Below are positions 1 to 8,969 of a stretch of 64,000 bases of DNA, in pieces (the stretch's first letter is position 1; each line of letters starts with the position of its first letter). Source of the DNA: CAWAWP01 sp963841205. Lineage in GTDB: Bacteria; Chloroflexota; Ktedonobacteria; Ktedonobacterales; JADMIN01. A model generated the notes under the pieces. It had not been told where the DNA came from. It saw only the letters and a list, made by a program, of their open reading frames with translations, and searched no databases. The stretch covers positions 4,147 through 68,146 of the forward strand of contig CAWJCH010000027.1 of NCBI GenBank assembly GCA_963841205.1. The letters run 5' to 3'. The position numbers and the translations under genes were made by a program.

Positions 1-2135
1 GCTGCAGTTCCAGAATGGCGGACCCATAGAGCAGCGCCAGGGCCAGGACGCTCGTCACGAGCACCGGCGCCAACACGAAGTGGAGCAGACGGCCCACGAA
101 ATTCCCCTTCAGCGACACACCCGGGCGTGCCCAGACCGCGAGGAGCACCGTCGGGAGGCCGACGGAGAAGAGCGTCACGAGGGAGCCGTGTCGCAGCGCG
201 AGCGGAAACTCCCCGATGATGAGGGATGAGAAGATGACGGCGCCCACCGTACTGATGCGCGTGAGGAATAGCTGCAAGATGTTGCGCATGCCATTGAGCA
301 CGCGCTGCCCCTCTATCACCGCCGGCAGCATGGGCGCGAAAGAATCTTCCATGAGGACGATGTCCGCGACGCCGCGGGCAGCCTGGCTCCCGCTGCGCAT
401 CGCGATCGCCACGTCGGCTTGCTTCAGCGGGAGCACGTCGTTGACGCCGTCTCCGATCATGGCCACGTAATGGCCGTCTTCACGAAAGGTCTCAATGAGC
501 CGCGCCTTCTGCTGCGGCGTGATCCTGCCGAATATCGTGGCGGAGGACGCCACCTCGCGAAACTGCTGCGCGTCCAATTGCGCGAGGTCGAAGCCGGAAA
601 CCGGTGCCGAGGCGACAACCAGGCCCGCCGCGCGTGCAAGCGCGGCGACCGTCTCGGGATGGTCGCCGGAGATGATTTTCGTCTCCACACCGACGCCGGC
701 GAACGCCGCGAGGGCCGCTCCCGCCTCGGGGCGCAATTCGTCGCCCAGTATCGCCAACCCGAGCGGATGCAGGCCGCGCGGGAGTTGCGGCGGAGAGAGT
801 GTCGTATCCAGTCCCACCGAGTCGAGCCCTCGCGCGAAAAGCAAGACGCGCAGTCCGTGTGCGGACAACTCCTGTACCCGATCTGCCAGCGCGCGCACCG
901 ACGCCCTCGTGGCGTCTTCGTTCTCGTCCAAGAAGGGGACGAGCTTCTCCGGCGCGCCCAGGACATACAGGCCCGGGCGAATAGCGGGCACCGCGGCGCT
1001 GGCGACTCCAGCATCGAAGACCAGCGCGCTCCACTTGCGCTCGGACGAGAACTGCACCTCGCCGACAACGGGCTGGCATGCGCCCCGGACATGCTGCCGC
1101 GATGGCCTCGCTCGTCTTCGTGGCCGCCGAAGTGCTCGCCACGAAAGTGCCAAGCAGGCACCTGAACTCGGCCTCTGAGAGGGCAAACGGCTCCGTCGCG
1201 GCGAGGAGTAGCCGATTGGCGGTGAGGGTACCCGTCTTATCGAGACAGAGCACGTCCACATGGCTGAGAGACTCGACCGCATTCGCTTGCTGCACCAATG
1301 CACCGATGCGCACCATGCGCACCGCCGCGAGGGCGTAGGCGACCGCGATGGAAAGGAACAGTCCATTTGGCACCAGACTCGCGACAATAGTCGAGTTCTG
1401 TACGCTCGTCACAAGGTCGATACGCTGGAACAGCGATCGCAGCACCAGGAGGAACTCGCAATAGAGGACGAGGAGGAGGGCGATGCGGATCACCCGGTGG
1501 ATTTCGCGCTGGAGTGGCGTTACGACCCGGCGAAATGCTTTGGCCCCGTGCGTGATCTGGCTCGCGAGGCTCATCGTGCCCACCGACGTCGCGCGGTAAT
1601 ACCCGCTACCGATGGCGCAGAACGTCCCGGAATATACCTCGTCACCCTCGCGCTTCTCCACATGATCCGATTCGCCGGTCAACAGTGACTCGTCGACCGC
1701 GATGCTTCCGGCGACCAGCCGCCCATCGAGGACAAACTGGTCGCCCGGCTCGACCTTGAGGAGATCGCCGACGACGAGCTCCGTGGGGGCGACCTCGCGC
1801 GCGGATCCGTCACGTATCACGGTGGCGGTGGGACGAGTGATGAGGGCGATTTGGTCAAGGACGCGCTTCGCCCGGATCTCTTGCGCGACGCTGACGATCA
1901 CGTTGAGCAAGATGACGCCGGTGGAGATGAGGGCGTCGGTGGGGCGATGCAGGAGCAGCAGCGCAAGTCCCAGCCCGAAGAGGCAGAGGTTGATGAATGT
2001 GAAGACATTCTCGCGCGCGATCTGCCAATAGGTGCGGGTGGAGGGCAACAGCGCGGTGTTCCCTTGTCCAGCAGCGCGCCTCCGTGCGGCCTCGGCGGTC
2101 GAGAGGCCCAGGAGCCTACCTGACAATGTTTGCAT
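1..2135 (-). CDS. cation-transporting P-type ATPase, partial and frameshifted
   Basis: Membrane pump that uses ATP to move a cation. Reading leftward, the first frame holds the actuator motif TGES (in LLTGES), membrane segments and the phosphorylation motif DKTGT. Around 1066-1080 the frame changes by one base, after CPGRMPA. The new frame gives PVVGEVQFSSERKW and later GDGVNDVLPLKQADVAIAM, the hinge motif, then C-terminal membrane helices open to the window edge. The 'VLPLKQADVAIAM' style resembles CtpE-like pumps, so calcium is a possible ion, but this is inference. I chose the ATG at 2135 (MQTLSGRLLG); a longer start at 2189 is possible. The frameshift is either real decay or a single-base sequence error, since both halves are otherwise well conserved. 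The 3' end lies outside the window. Confidence 0.88.
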
Positions 2136-2631
2136 GGTTGACGACACCCTCGACCGCCGGCATGGGCCGGTCGTGCCCCAGCGGGCCATCTAACGGCGTG
2201 GGGGCCTGTGATTACCCCAGCGGAACGCCACCCATGTACGTTCTGAGCCCCGGAGCCATGTGGTCAGCATCCACTCTACTCGTCACTTCACCCCGCCACT
2301 ATCACATCGTCGTCACAGACAGCGCCACATGCCCTACAAAGCGATTACGCACGGTGAGCGCGAGCCTTCGGCGTACACGGATTGAAGCGCGCTCCCACGA
2401 CGAGACCTTGCTTGACCGTGTGGTCGTCTGCAAGTCGTGTCGTCGAATCGGCCAGTCTGTGACCAAGACGAGCGTTCGGCAGGTCTTTTCGAGACGCGCA
2501 AGGATACACCCCCGTGCATCACTGAAGGCGCTGGATGGACTGAGTGGAACAAAAGCGTTCAGCACGATCCATCCAAGAGCGCGAACCACCCTTACAAGTG
2601 CTGTTCGCCGATGAAGGAAGGAGCGCACAAG
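2136..2631. other. intergenic region, no gene seen
   Basis: About 500 bases between the divergent ATPase and the small membrane protein gene. Short open frames on both strands have no recognisable protein features or ribosome binding site. It presumably holds both promoters, but no box is convincing. Confidence 0.5.
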
Positions 2632-3000
2632 ATGTTGTCGTTCTGGATTCCGGGCGTGGAGCCCGCCTGGCTCATGGCGATCTTCGCCGCGGGCTTCGCC
2701 GTGGCGGGCGTGATCGCCTATGGTGCCGCCCTCGCGCGGCGCGCGGAGGAGCCCGACGCGGCGACCGCCGCGCTGCTGTACGGATCAGGGCTGGGCATCC
2801 TCGCGGTGAGCGAACTGGTGAGCATGGTCGACGTCGCCTGGGGCTGGTCGCTCGCGGCGTTCCTTGGCGTCACCGGGACGGCCGTCACGGTCGTCGCCGC
2901 GGTCGTCACCGGCGTGGCGATCCTCTTCATCCTCGCGGCGGTGGCGATCGAGCTCCGCGAAGAGCAAACGTACCGGCAGCACCAGCATGCGCATGCCTAG
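2632..3000 (+). CDS. small membrane protein, unknown function
   Basis: A 122-residue protein starting MLSFWIPGVEPAW. The ATG at 2632 is preceded by AAGGAAGGAG, which fixes the start even though the frame is open further upstream. Three or four hydrophobic segments are visible: about residues 10-32 (AWLMAIFAAGFAVAGVIAYG), 45-62, 68-85 and 88-107. The C-terminus is charged and ends in a short His-rich stretch (HQHAHA). I do not recognise the family. It is followed at once by a strong hairpin, so it is probably a single-gene transcript. Confidence 0.7.
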   Translation: MLSFWIPGVEPAWLMAIFAAGFAVAGVIAYGAALARRAEEPDAATAALLYGSGLGILAVSELVSMVDVAWGWSLAAFLGVTGTAVTVVAAVVTGVAILFILAAVAIELREEQTYRQHQHAHA

Positions 3001-3035
3001 GCTGGTACATCTGGTGAGATAGCCTCAGCATGCCT

Positions 3036-3062
3036 GGGGAGCGGAGCCTGGCTCCGCTCCCC
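3036..3062 (+). terminator. GC-rich hairpin after the small membrane protein
   Basis: Arms GGGGAGCGGAGCC and GGCTCCGCTCCCC are perfectly complementary, 36 bases after the stop codon, and are followed only by a short TT run. Probably a transcription terminator. Confidence 0.65.
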
Positions 3063-3120
3063 TTCTCAGGAGCACGTGCGGGACGCGAGTCCGCCTTCCG
3101 CAATGATGGAGATACCGAGT

Positions 3121-4164
3121 ATGCGGATTCGTAAAGTCATCGCATGTGCGGCGGGCCTCGCCGCATTGCTCGCAAGTCTGCTGCTCACGAGCCAGGTGAG
3201 TGCCGCGCCCGCCAGCGCCACTACAGTCTTTGGTCCGCCGACCGAACTGAGCAAGGTGACGCTCGCCGAGACGAGCCTCGACGGGCCGGGGCTATGGACC
3301 TCTCCGAGCGACGCCGTCAAGGCGGTCCTGGCCTGGACGGGCACCGATCCGGCGCATCGCCTCAACGTTGCGAGCAGCGCCGACGGCCAACACTTCGCCC
3401 ACAAAGCCACGCTCGATGAGACCTCATTCGTACGCCCGGCGGTGACGCGCACGAGCGACGCGGCGGGCGGCGTCGTCAGCGTGGCCTGGGTCGGCACCGA
3501 CCCGAGTCATGCGCTGAACGTCCTCTTCGACGTCTATGGTAGTCCGAAGAAGTTGACGCTCTGGGCCGACAACAGCTTCACGTCTCCCGCGCTGGAGATG
3601 TTCAAGGGCAACCTGCTGTTGGTCTGGGCGGGCACCGACCCAATCCACTCGCTCAACGTGCTGCCCATCGCCATCGGCGGCACTTCGCTCGTGGCGGGAC
3701 AGAAGGTGACGTTGCCGTTCTATAACAGTGTCGCCCGGCCCAGCATCGACTTCGATGCGACGCACCCGCAGGGCACCGGGCAATTGATCCTCACCTGGAC
3801 GGGCACCGGCCTGGCCCACTGGATTCGCTTCGCGACCTCCGCGGACGGCGTGCATTGGACGCAGCCTGCGAACCCCGTGGTGAGCGAGCTGAGCGACGCC
3901 GGCCCCAGCATGGTGGGCCTCAATGCCAATAACATGCCACAGCACTGGCTCACGTGGACGGGCACCGATCCCGCGCGCTCGGTGAACGTGCGCTACACCG
4001 AGACCTTCCCCAACTGGCCCTTGAACGGCAATAGGACGACACTCGACGAAACCGCGCTGGGCGGACCCGTGCTGGGCTACGTCGGCGTCAACCGCCAAGT
4101 GCTGGTTGCCTGGGCGGGGACCGATTCGCTGCATCACCTCAATCTCGCCATCATCGGCGCGTAG
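3121..4164 (+). CDS. secreted protein with six WTGTDP repeats
   Basis: 347 residues from the ATG at 3121. The N-terminus MRIRKVIACAAGLAALLASLLL is a clear signal peptide with an Ala-x-Ala-type cleavage region near residue 25, so the protein is exported and not a lipoprotein. The mature part is six repeats of about 50 residues, each with a core like W(T/V/A)GTDPxHxLNV: WTGTDPAHRLNV, WVGTDPSHALNV, WAGTDPIHSLNV, WTGTGLAHWIRF, WTGTDPARSVNV and WAGTDSLHHLNL. The spacing and alternating hydrophobic pattern suggest a six-bladed beta-propeller; that fold is inference. It probably binds something outside the cell. No catalytic motif is visible. An upstream in-frame ATG at 3076 would put the signal peptide in the wrong place. 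Confidence 0.8.
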   Translation: MRIRKVIACAAGLAALLASLLLTSQVSAAPASATTVFGPPTELSKVTLAETSLDGPGLWTSPSDAVKAVLAWTGTDPAHRLNVASSADGQHFAHKATLDETSFVRPAVTRTSDAAGGVVSVAWVGTDPSHALNVLFDVYGSPKKLTLWADNSFTSPALEMFKGNLLLVWAGTDPIHSLNVLPIAIGGTSLVAGQKVTLPFYNSVARPSIDFDATHPQGTGQLILTWTGTGLAHWIRFATSADGVHWTQPANPVVSELSDAGPSMVGLNANNMPQHWLTWTGTDPARSVNVRYTETFPNWPLNGNRTTLDETALGGPVLGYVGVNRQVLVAWAGTDSLHHLNLAIIGA

Positions 4165-4232
4165 GGCGACGGGACGAGCGACCGGCGTGGTGCGCGACGG
4201 TGGCGCAATCGGCCTAACGACCGGGGGCTCAC

Positions 4233-4358
4233 ATGACCAAATACCCCGCGAGACTCACGATCGTTGCCCTCGTCGTCGCAGTGGCGCTCGCGGCCCTGGT
4301 GGGAGGGAGTACGGCCCGACTGTTTGCCGCATGGCTCTTGGGGCCGGCCTCCGAATAG
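4233..4358 (+). CDS. possible 41-residue membrane peptide
   Basis: A short frame, MTKYPARLTIVALVVAVALA then ALVGGSTARLFAAWLLGPASE. One strong hydrophobic helix covers residues 8-24, with positive charge before it. The only upstream purine run is GGGGG, so translation is uncertain. No family is recognisable at this length. Confidence 0.35.
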   Translation: MTKYPARLTIVALVVAVALAALVGGSTARLFAAWLLGPASE

Positions 4359-4677
4359 CGGTACGCACTGTCGACTGGGCAGGCGGGCAATCGCGAGTTC
4401 ACGAGGGAGAATAGCACCCTCGCGAATACCGCGTCCGGCACCACGAATGCCCAGCGGCAGGCGAGCTCTCGCGCCTCTGCGCGAGTTGACTGGGCGAGCA
4501 GGTGCTCCTTGCCAATCGGTACCAGCTTGTGACCCAGCGATGGCGCCCTGTGCCGCCGATGTGACCTCACCGCGGGCAGAATTCATCGGTGCTCTGGCAG
4601 AAGACCCAAACATGTGCGGCGGAGGGCGTGGAAGTCTCACGCTGACCGCCTCCGCGAACGGAACAAGGAGCTATCTC

Positions 4678-5190
4678 ATGTCCACGAAAAATGTGCCGAG
4701 TGAGCTGCTCGTGGTGGCCTTCCCCGGCGAGACCCGCGCCGCTGAGGTAATGCAAGCGCTGGATCGCATCCACCGCGAGCACCTGATCGACCTCCATGCC
4801 GCTGCGATCGTATCTCGCGATGCCAATGGCAAAACCACCATCCGGGAGACGAACGACTTCACCGCGGAGCAGGGGCTCGTCGGTGGCGCCTTGGTAGGCG
4901 GACTGTTGGGGCTCATCAAGGGAGGGATGCTGGGTGGCGCGCTCGTGGGAGCCGGCGCTGGCTACCTTGCCAGCAAGGTGCTCGACCTCGGCTTCAGCGA
5001 TGCCTTTCTGCGCGAGGTCGCCGACTCGCTCACGCCCAACAGTTCGGCCATCGTCGTGGCCGTCGAGTTCGAACGCGTGGACGAGGCGATGCGCGTGCTC
5101 GACCCATTCCACGGCAAGATCCTCCGCCAGACGCTGCCGCCGGGGCAGGCAGAGAAGCTCGCGGCCGCGATGGAGGGGCCGACTTCCTAG
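4678..5190 (+). CDS. DUF1269-family membrane-associated protein
   Basis: 170 residues starting MSTKNVPSELLVVAFPGETR, with AAGGAG ten bases upstream of the ATG. The pattern is typical of DUF1269: an N-terminal alpha/beta part, a glycine-rich membrane hairpin at about residues 62-100 (GGALVGGLLGLIKGG and GGALVGAGAGYLASK), then a second alpha/beta half (SSAIVVAVEFERVDEAMRVL). Function in the family is unknown; members are often linked to stress or the envelope. The frame is open upstream of 4678, but only this start has a ribosome binding site. Confidence 0.8.
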   Translation: MSTKNVPSELLVVAFPGETRAAEVMQALDRIHREHLIDLHAAAIVSRDANGKTTIRETNDFTAEQGLVGGALVGGLLGLIKGGMLGGALVGAGAGYLASKVLDLGFSDAFLREVADSLTPNSSAIVVAVEFERVDEAMRVLDPFHGKILRQTLPPGQAEKLAAAMEGPTS

Positions 5191-5765
5191 AGCACGGGCG
5201 TGACACTTGCAGGAACGTCATCACTTGGCTCAGTCCTCGCGTCGCACCGATGATGACGTCCTGCTGACACACGCGCACGCTGAAAATCACCACTCGCGGT
5301 GCCTGCCATGTTTCATGGTTTGGCGCCGGACCCGGGTCCCGACCATGGTGGGAACCTTCGACACTACCCAGCGTGCGTGTGCTGACCACCGCATTGTCCG
5401 CCCTCGAAAACGTTCCTGAAGTGCGTCATTGACTCCCTGGGGTCATCGAGGCACGAGCGCATTTTCCAAGGCAGTCCCAGTTCGCGCCTCGCCGGCCGAC
5501 GCAGCCGCGCTTCGTTGCACGTAACGGGCACGCCTAGTTGCCAATCGTCGCCTGTCCAGAGCGGCTCGATATGCCGCGCAGCGCGCCGCAGGGTCTGGTG
5601 CACTTGTCGTGTACCATCCATCAGGGCGGCGATGCGCGGCACTTCCTCCCACAACTTGACGACCGCCGGTAAGAAAGTAGGACTCGCCGGCGAACGCGAC
5701 ATCGTTTGCCGATCTGGAACCGCGGACGTGCGCAGGTGACAAGTGCGAACAGGGGTGCCGCCACG
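5191..5765. other. 575-base stretch without a convincing gene
   Basis: A minus-strand frame at 5364-5702 (112 codons) has partly protein-like composition (FLPAVVKLWEEVPRIAALMDG) but lacks a ribosome binding site and a recognisable family. It may be a decayed remnant. Nothing else is supported. Confidence 0.4.
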
Positions 5766-6311
5766 TCAATTTGCCAGGAGGATGGCACCGTTCTGCTCCT
5801 TGATCGGCACGCCCGTCAGGGGCGTCGGTGCCGGCACTTGCAGCACGGCCGCATTCTGCGACGGATCGAAGGCCGCCCCGTGACAGGGACAGAGCAGCGC
5901 CTGCGAGCCCGGATCGTACTGCACGGGGCACCCGGCGTGCGTGCAGGTCGCGTCGAAGGCGACGAATCGACCGTCGTTCAGATGGATGAGCACCCCCGCA
6001 TCGCCGTTCGACGGGATCGTGAAGGTGACGGCGCTGTTGGTGGGCACGTTGGCCGCCTGCGCGATCGCGTTGCTGGGCACGGCGGAGGTCGCCGTCGCCG
6101 GGCAGCCGGGCGTGTCGGTGGCGGCAGGTAGCGAGGTCGCGGTAGCCGTTCCGCCCGCTCCTGTGGCCCCTTGGTCGCTTGGGCGGAAAAATCCTCCGAC
6201 GAACAGCGCCGTCACCGTGCCGGCAACCCCGGCGGCGGCTCCAGCAAGCCCGCCGCGACCATCTGGGCGTGCATCATCTGCGAGAACGCAGGTCCGTACT
6301 GCGCCACCCAC
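5766..6311 (-). CDS. Rieske 2Fe-2S protein, N-terminus uncertain
   Basis: Exported electron-transfer protein. The Rieske cluster signature is complete: CTHAGC (residues 123-128 of this frame) and CPCHG (141-145). C123, H125, C141 and H144 are the cluster ligands, and C128/C143 form the usual disulfide. It sits after a hydrophobic segment (GVAGTVTALFVGGFF, about 28-42) and a Thr/Ala-rich linker with a Cys. A normal member starts with a twin-arginine or lipoprotein signal. Here the residues before GGLAGAAAGVAG lie inside a differently framed upstream gene and look unnatural. I infer that the true 5' end was lost at the border of the adjacent island near 6240, or that a short internal start is used. 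Confidence 0.7.
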   Translation of the reverse strand: MGGAVRTCVLADDARPDGRGGLAGAAAGVAGTVTALFVGGFFRPSDQGATGAGGTATATSLPAATDTPGCPATATSAVPSNAIAQAANVPTNSAVTFTIPSNGDAGVLIHLNDGRFVAFDATCTHAGCPVQYDPGSQALLCPCHGAAFDPSQNAAVLQVPAPTPLTGVPIKEQNGAILLAN

Positions 6312-6529
6312 TCAGAGATGCCGTGGCTGATCTGCTCCAGCGCGGGCCGGAGTTGGGCGCCCAACTCCGTGAAAGTTGCCCGCACCTCTTCGAAAAGAAG
6401 GGGCGTGAGCTCGCGGACCTGCGCCTCAGCGTAGTCCAGTTGGGAGCGCGTGTGGCGCGTGGGATACTCCAGGATGCGTCGCGCGGCGTTGAGACGTGTC
6501 ATCGCTACCCTGCGCTCGTGTTCCGTCAT
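6212..6529 (-). CDS. small helical protein of the island, unknown
   Basis: 105 residues starting MTEHERRVAMTRLNAARRIL, from an ATG with GGAGGTG just upstream. Mostly amphipathic helix (LDYAEAQVRELTPLLFEEVRATF). No family recognised. Its last 100 bases overlap the Rieske frame, which places an insertion boundary here. It reads in the same direction as the large membrane protein upstream (gap about 100 bases), so the two may be co-transcribed. Confidence 0.55.
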   Translation of the reverse strand: MTEHERRVAMTRLNAARRILEYPTRHTRSQLDYAEAQVRELTPLLFEEVRATFTELGAQLRPALEQISHGISEWVAQYGPAFSQMMHAQMVAAGLLEPPPGLPAR

Positions 6530-6631
6530 ACTCACACCTCCACTTCCCACTATCGCACACTGCAACCTTGGCAGAGTCGCAGGTGCAGGTTGGGAGAACC
6601 TGCGCCCGCAACTTCGTCAACGTCGCGGGCC

Positions 6632-7912
6632 TCACGCCCGCATCTCTTCCCGCGCGGCGGCATCCCCTTCCACCAAAGTCGCATCCACAACTTCGCCGGA
6701 GTCGCGGACGAACATATAGCCATCTCGCACCGCGTCTCCGAGCAACTTGCTGCGCAGGAGATGCTCCATCACGGCGGTGAAGCGCGCGACGTTGCGCCCT
6801 CCGCTCTTCTCACTGCCGAGCAACTTGATCAAGTCACCCGCCGCGACCTTATCCAACGTGTTGCCCGTGATCGCCACGATCTCTGCCGCACTCACCCACA
6901 CGCCCTGCCGTCCCTTCGGCGTCTTCGTGAGCGTGACGATGCCCTTCGCGCGGAGCACTTCTCCCAGCCACTTGCGCTGCCGGTCCGCCAACGTGCGCGG
7001 CGCGGCTTCGATCAGCGGCCCCGCTGCGCTGCGCTTCCTGCCGCCTGCGAGTTGCGCGAAGTCCAGCGAGGCAAGCTCCGGCCATGCCTCCTGCATCCAC
7101 TCCGGGATCGTGCCGCCGCTGGCGAGGACGAGCAGCGTCTGGACGAGGAGGCGCCCCGTCTGCTCACGGGCCTGCGTCTCCAGGTCGTCCGCGCGCCCTT
7201 CCGCCTCTTCTACGCGCGCCCGCATCTCCTCCAGGAGCCGCGCGGACTCCCGCTCCACGCTCCCAGGCGCAAGCTCTTCCATCGCCGCGACGAGTTGCGA
7301 GCTGCGTTCCGCATAGCTCAGGCTCTCATCGTTGGCGAGCGCCTGGATGCGGTAGAGGCGCCCCATGCCCACTTGGTCCATCGGCGTCGCCTCCAGCTTC
7401 GCATAGGTGCGCTCGCCCGCCGCGTTGCCGATGATGCGTACGAAGTCCCGATCGGTCGGAGGACGCTTCGAGAGCGTGCCCAGATACGCCGCGGCCATGA
7501 TCGCCTCCGCCGCGCGCATCAGGTCCGTGGGACCGTTGGCAGGCTGATTCGTGAGCAGGAGGTAGAACGTCCAGACCTCTAGCGGCGCGATGACGGTGAG
7601 GAGGACGATATCCCAGGCGCTGCTTCCCAGGCCGACGCCCCGCGCGATGTTGTCGCCGATGCGGTAGAGGGCGATCTCGAGCGCCAGCACGCCGGAGATC
7701 AGCAGGATAATCGTCGCGGCGATGCGCCCCGCCGCGTTGACCTCCGGAGGCAGGAGCCCGTCGCCCGCGAGCTTGATGAACGCGCCGACGGAGAGGGCCA
7801 GCAGGGTCGGGAAGGCCCATATCTGGCCTATGAGGACGAAGAGCCCTCCGTGGTTGCTCGCCTTGCGCATGAGGCGCGCCGCGCGCTTCTGCGCGCCAGT
7901 GGGGTCGCTCAT
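6632..7912 (-). CDS. membrane protein with long coiled-coil cytoplasmic part
   Basis: 426 residues starting MSDPTGAQKRAARLMRKASN. Three to four membrane segments lie in the first 130 residues (about 23-45, 62-82 and 102-122). A Glu/Arg-rich coiled coil follows at about 200-260 (SARLLEEMRARVEEAEGRADDLETQ), then a region rich in helix-turn-helix-like features (TLDKVAAGDLIKLLGSEKSGGRN). The C-terminus (LVEGDAAAREEMRA) is acidic. I do not recognise the family. It starts back-to-back with the HTH gene at 8124, a layout common for regulated pairs in integrative elements. Confidence 0.65.
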   Translation of the reverse strand: MSDPTGAQKRAARLMRKASNHGGLFVLIGQIWAFPTLLALSVGAFIKLAGDGLLPPEVNAAGRIAATIILLISGVLALEIALYRIGDNIARGVGLGSSAWDIVLLTVIAPLEVWTFYLLLTNQPANGPTDLMRAAEAIMAAAYLGTLSKRPPTDRDFVRIIGNAAGERTYAKLEATPMDQVGMGRLYRIQALANDESLSYAERSSQLVAAMEELAPGSVERESARLLEEMRARVEEAEGRADDLETQAREQTGRLLVQTLLVLASGGTIPEWMQEAWPELASLDFAQLAGGRKRSAAGPLIEAAPRTLADRQRKWLGEVLRAKGIVTLTKTPKGRQGVWVSAAEIVAITGNTLDKVAAGDLIKLLGSEKSGGRNVARFTAVMEHLLRSKLLGDAVRDGYMFVRDSGEVVDATLVEGDAAAREEMRA

Positions 7913-8070
7913 GCCCGCACCTCCCCGCGCAGGTTGGGGATACGTGTTAGCATAACCTGTGTTCCTTCCGAGGGACTTGGGGCGCTCCGTCCGTGCTTCT
8001 CTAGGGCTGGCGGGGCGCCCGACTCTTTATGTGCTTCGCTGCTACGCAATATACGGTATAAACGCAATAT

Positions 8071-8099
8071 TTGCAAGCTACGCAGAAATGGCGTATACT
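8071..8099 (+). promoter_or_regulatory. sigma70-type promoter for the HTH gene
   Basis: TTGCAA, 17-base spacer, TATACT, 25 bases before the ATG. The local sequence is AT-rich against a GC-rich background. Two similar stretches beginning GCTACGCA at 8041 and 8077 may be operator half-sites. Confidence 0.65.
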
Positions 8100-8123
8100 G
8101 CTGGCAGCAGAAAGGGGGCGCCG

Positions 8124-8426
8124 ATGCCGGAGCTTTCATTAGCCGACGCCGAGGAAGTCCTGCGGCAGGACGGGCGTTATGGCTGGCTCTTATCGGGCAA
8201 ACAGGCATGGTCGGTCTACGACGTGGCACATGATTACGAGGCGGCCACGGGCGTATCGGTGAGTCACGACACGGTGACGCGATGGTTCAAGCGCCTGCCC
8301 GATGGCGGCGCCGAGAACTACGGCGGCACGATAGGCTGGCGAGCGAAGCGGGACGCGCTGATCGTGTTCTTCGGGAGCGGCTTCCACCTACGCCGCCCCG
8401 ATGATACCAGTGAGCAGGCGGGTTAG
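8124..8426 (+). CDS. small putative DNA-binding protein
   Basis: 100 residues from the ATG at 8124, with AAAGGGGG as ribosome binding site. The middle (WSVYDVAHDYEAATGVSVSHDTVTRWFKRL) reads as a helix-turn-helix: 'YDVAHDYEAATG' is the first helix pair and 'SHDTVTRWFKRL' the recognition helix. Probably the regulator of this island; the good promoter and the divergent neighbour support that role. Specific family not identified. Confidence 0.6.
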   Translation: MPELSLADAEEVLRQDGRYGWLLSGKQAWSVYDVAHDYEAATGVSVSHDTVTRWFKRLPDGGAENYGGTIGWRAKRDALIVFFGSGFHLRRPDDTSEQAG

Positions 8427-8507
8427 AACGAATGTACAGTACGGATTTCTCGCTCGCTATGAGAACATTACTGTAGGCATGGTTTGTTCACTACAGGAGT
8501 GTTCTCA

Positions 8508-8954
8508 GTGAGTATGTTTTGGGATGACGTGCAGGCAGGCTTGCAAGAGAGGGTCATGCGCTGGGTTCGCATGAGCGAGGAAACCACATGCTGGCAGTGG
8601 GTGGGTGCCACCAACCAGGACGGGTATGGCAAGGTGAACTTCCTGGCCAGGAAATACTCCGCACATCGCCTGATCTACATGATGCATGGTCACGACATCC
8701 CAGCCGGGTATGAGCTTGACCACCTCTGTCGCAATGTTGGTTGCGTCAATCCCGCACACATGGAGGCCGTGACCAAACAAGAGAACCTGCGCAGGATGCG
8801 AACCTACATTCAGCCCAAGACGCACTGCATCAACGGTCACGCGTTGACCGAAGACAACATAGTGACCGAAACAGGCCCGCGAGGAACGGCACGGCGATGC
8901 CGAACATGTTACCTAGCTCAGAAGCGCGAGTGGGCGGCTAGGCAGCACGCCTGA
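8508..8954 (+). CDS. HNH endonuclease
   Basis: 148 residues. I chose the GTG at 8508 because AGGAG lies eight bases upstream; a TTG at 8484 and an ATG at 8514 are in the same frame. The protein has the HNH core YELDHLCRNVGCVNPAHMEAVT: D-H for metal binding and catalysis, two Cys for the zinc-type knuckle, and the final Asn-Pro-Ala-His. A second Cys cluster follows (THCINGHAL ... RRCRTCYLAQKR). Such genes are typical of phages and homing elements and cut double-stranded DNA. It is followed in the same direction by the antirepressor and a GIY-YIG nuclease. Confidence 0.85.
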   Translation: MSMFWDDVQAGLQERVMRWVRMSEETTCWQWVGATNQDGYGKVNFLARKYSAHRLIYMMHGHDIPAGYELDHLCRNVGCVNPAHMEAVTKQENLRRMRTYIQPKTHCINGHALTEDNIVTETGPRGTARRCRTCYLAQKREWAARQHA

Positions 8955-8969
8955 ATGAAAGGTCTATGA

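Noticed and set aside
419..1165. Plus-strand frame of 248 codons
   Set aside because: Antisense to the ATPase, whose third frame carries the conserved hinge motif through this stretch.
6179..7582. A 467-codon plus-strand frame
   Set aside because: Shadow of the large membrane protein gene; composition dominated by Arg, Leu and His.
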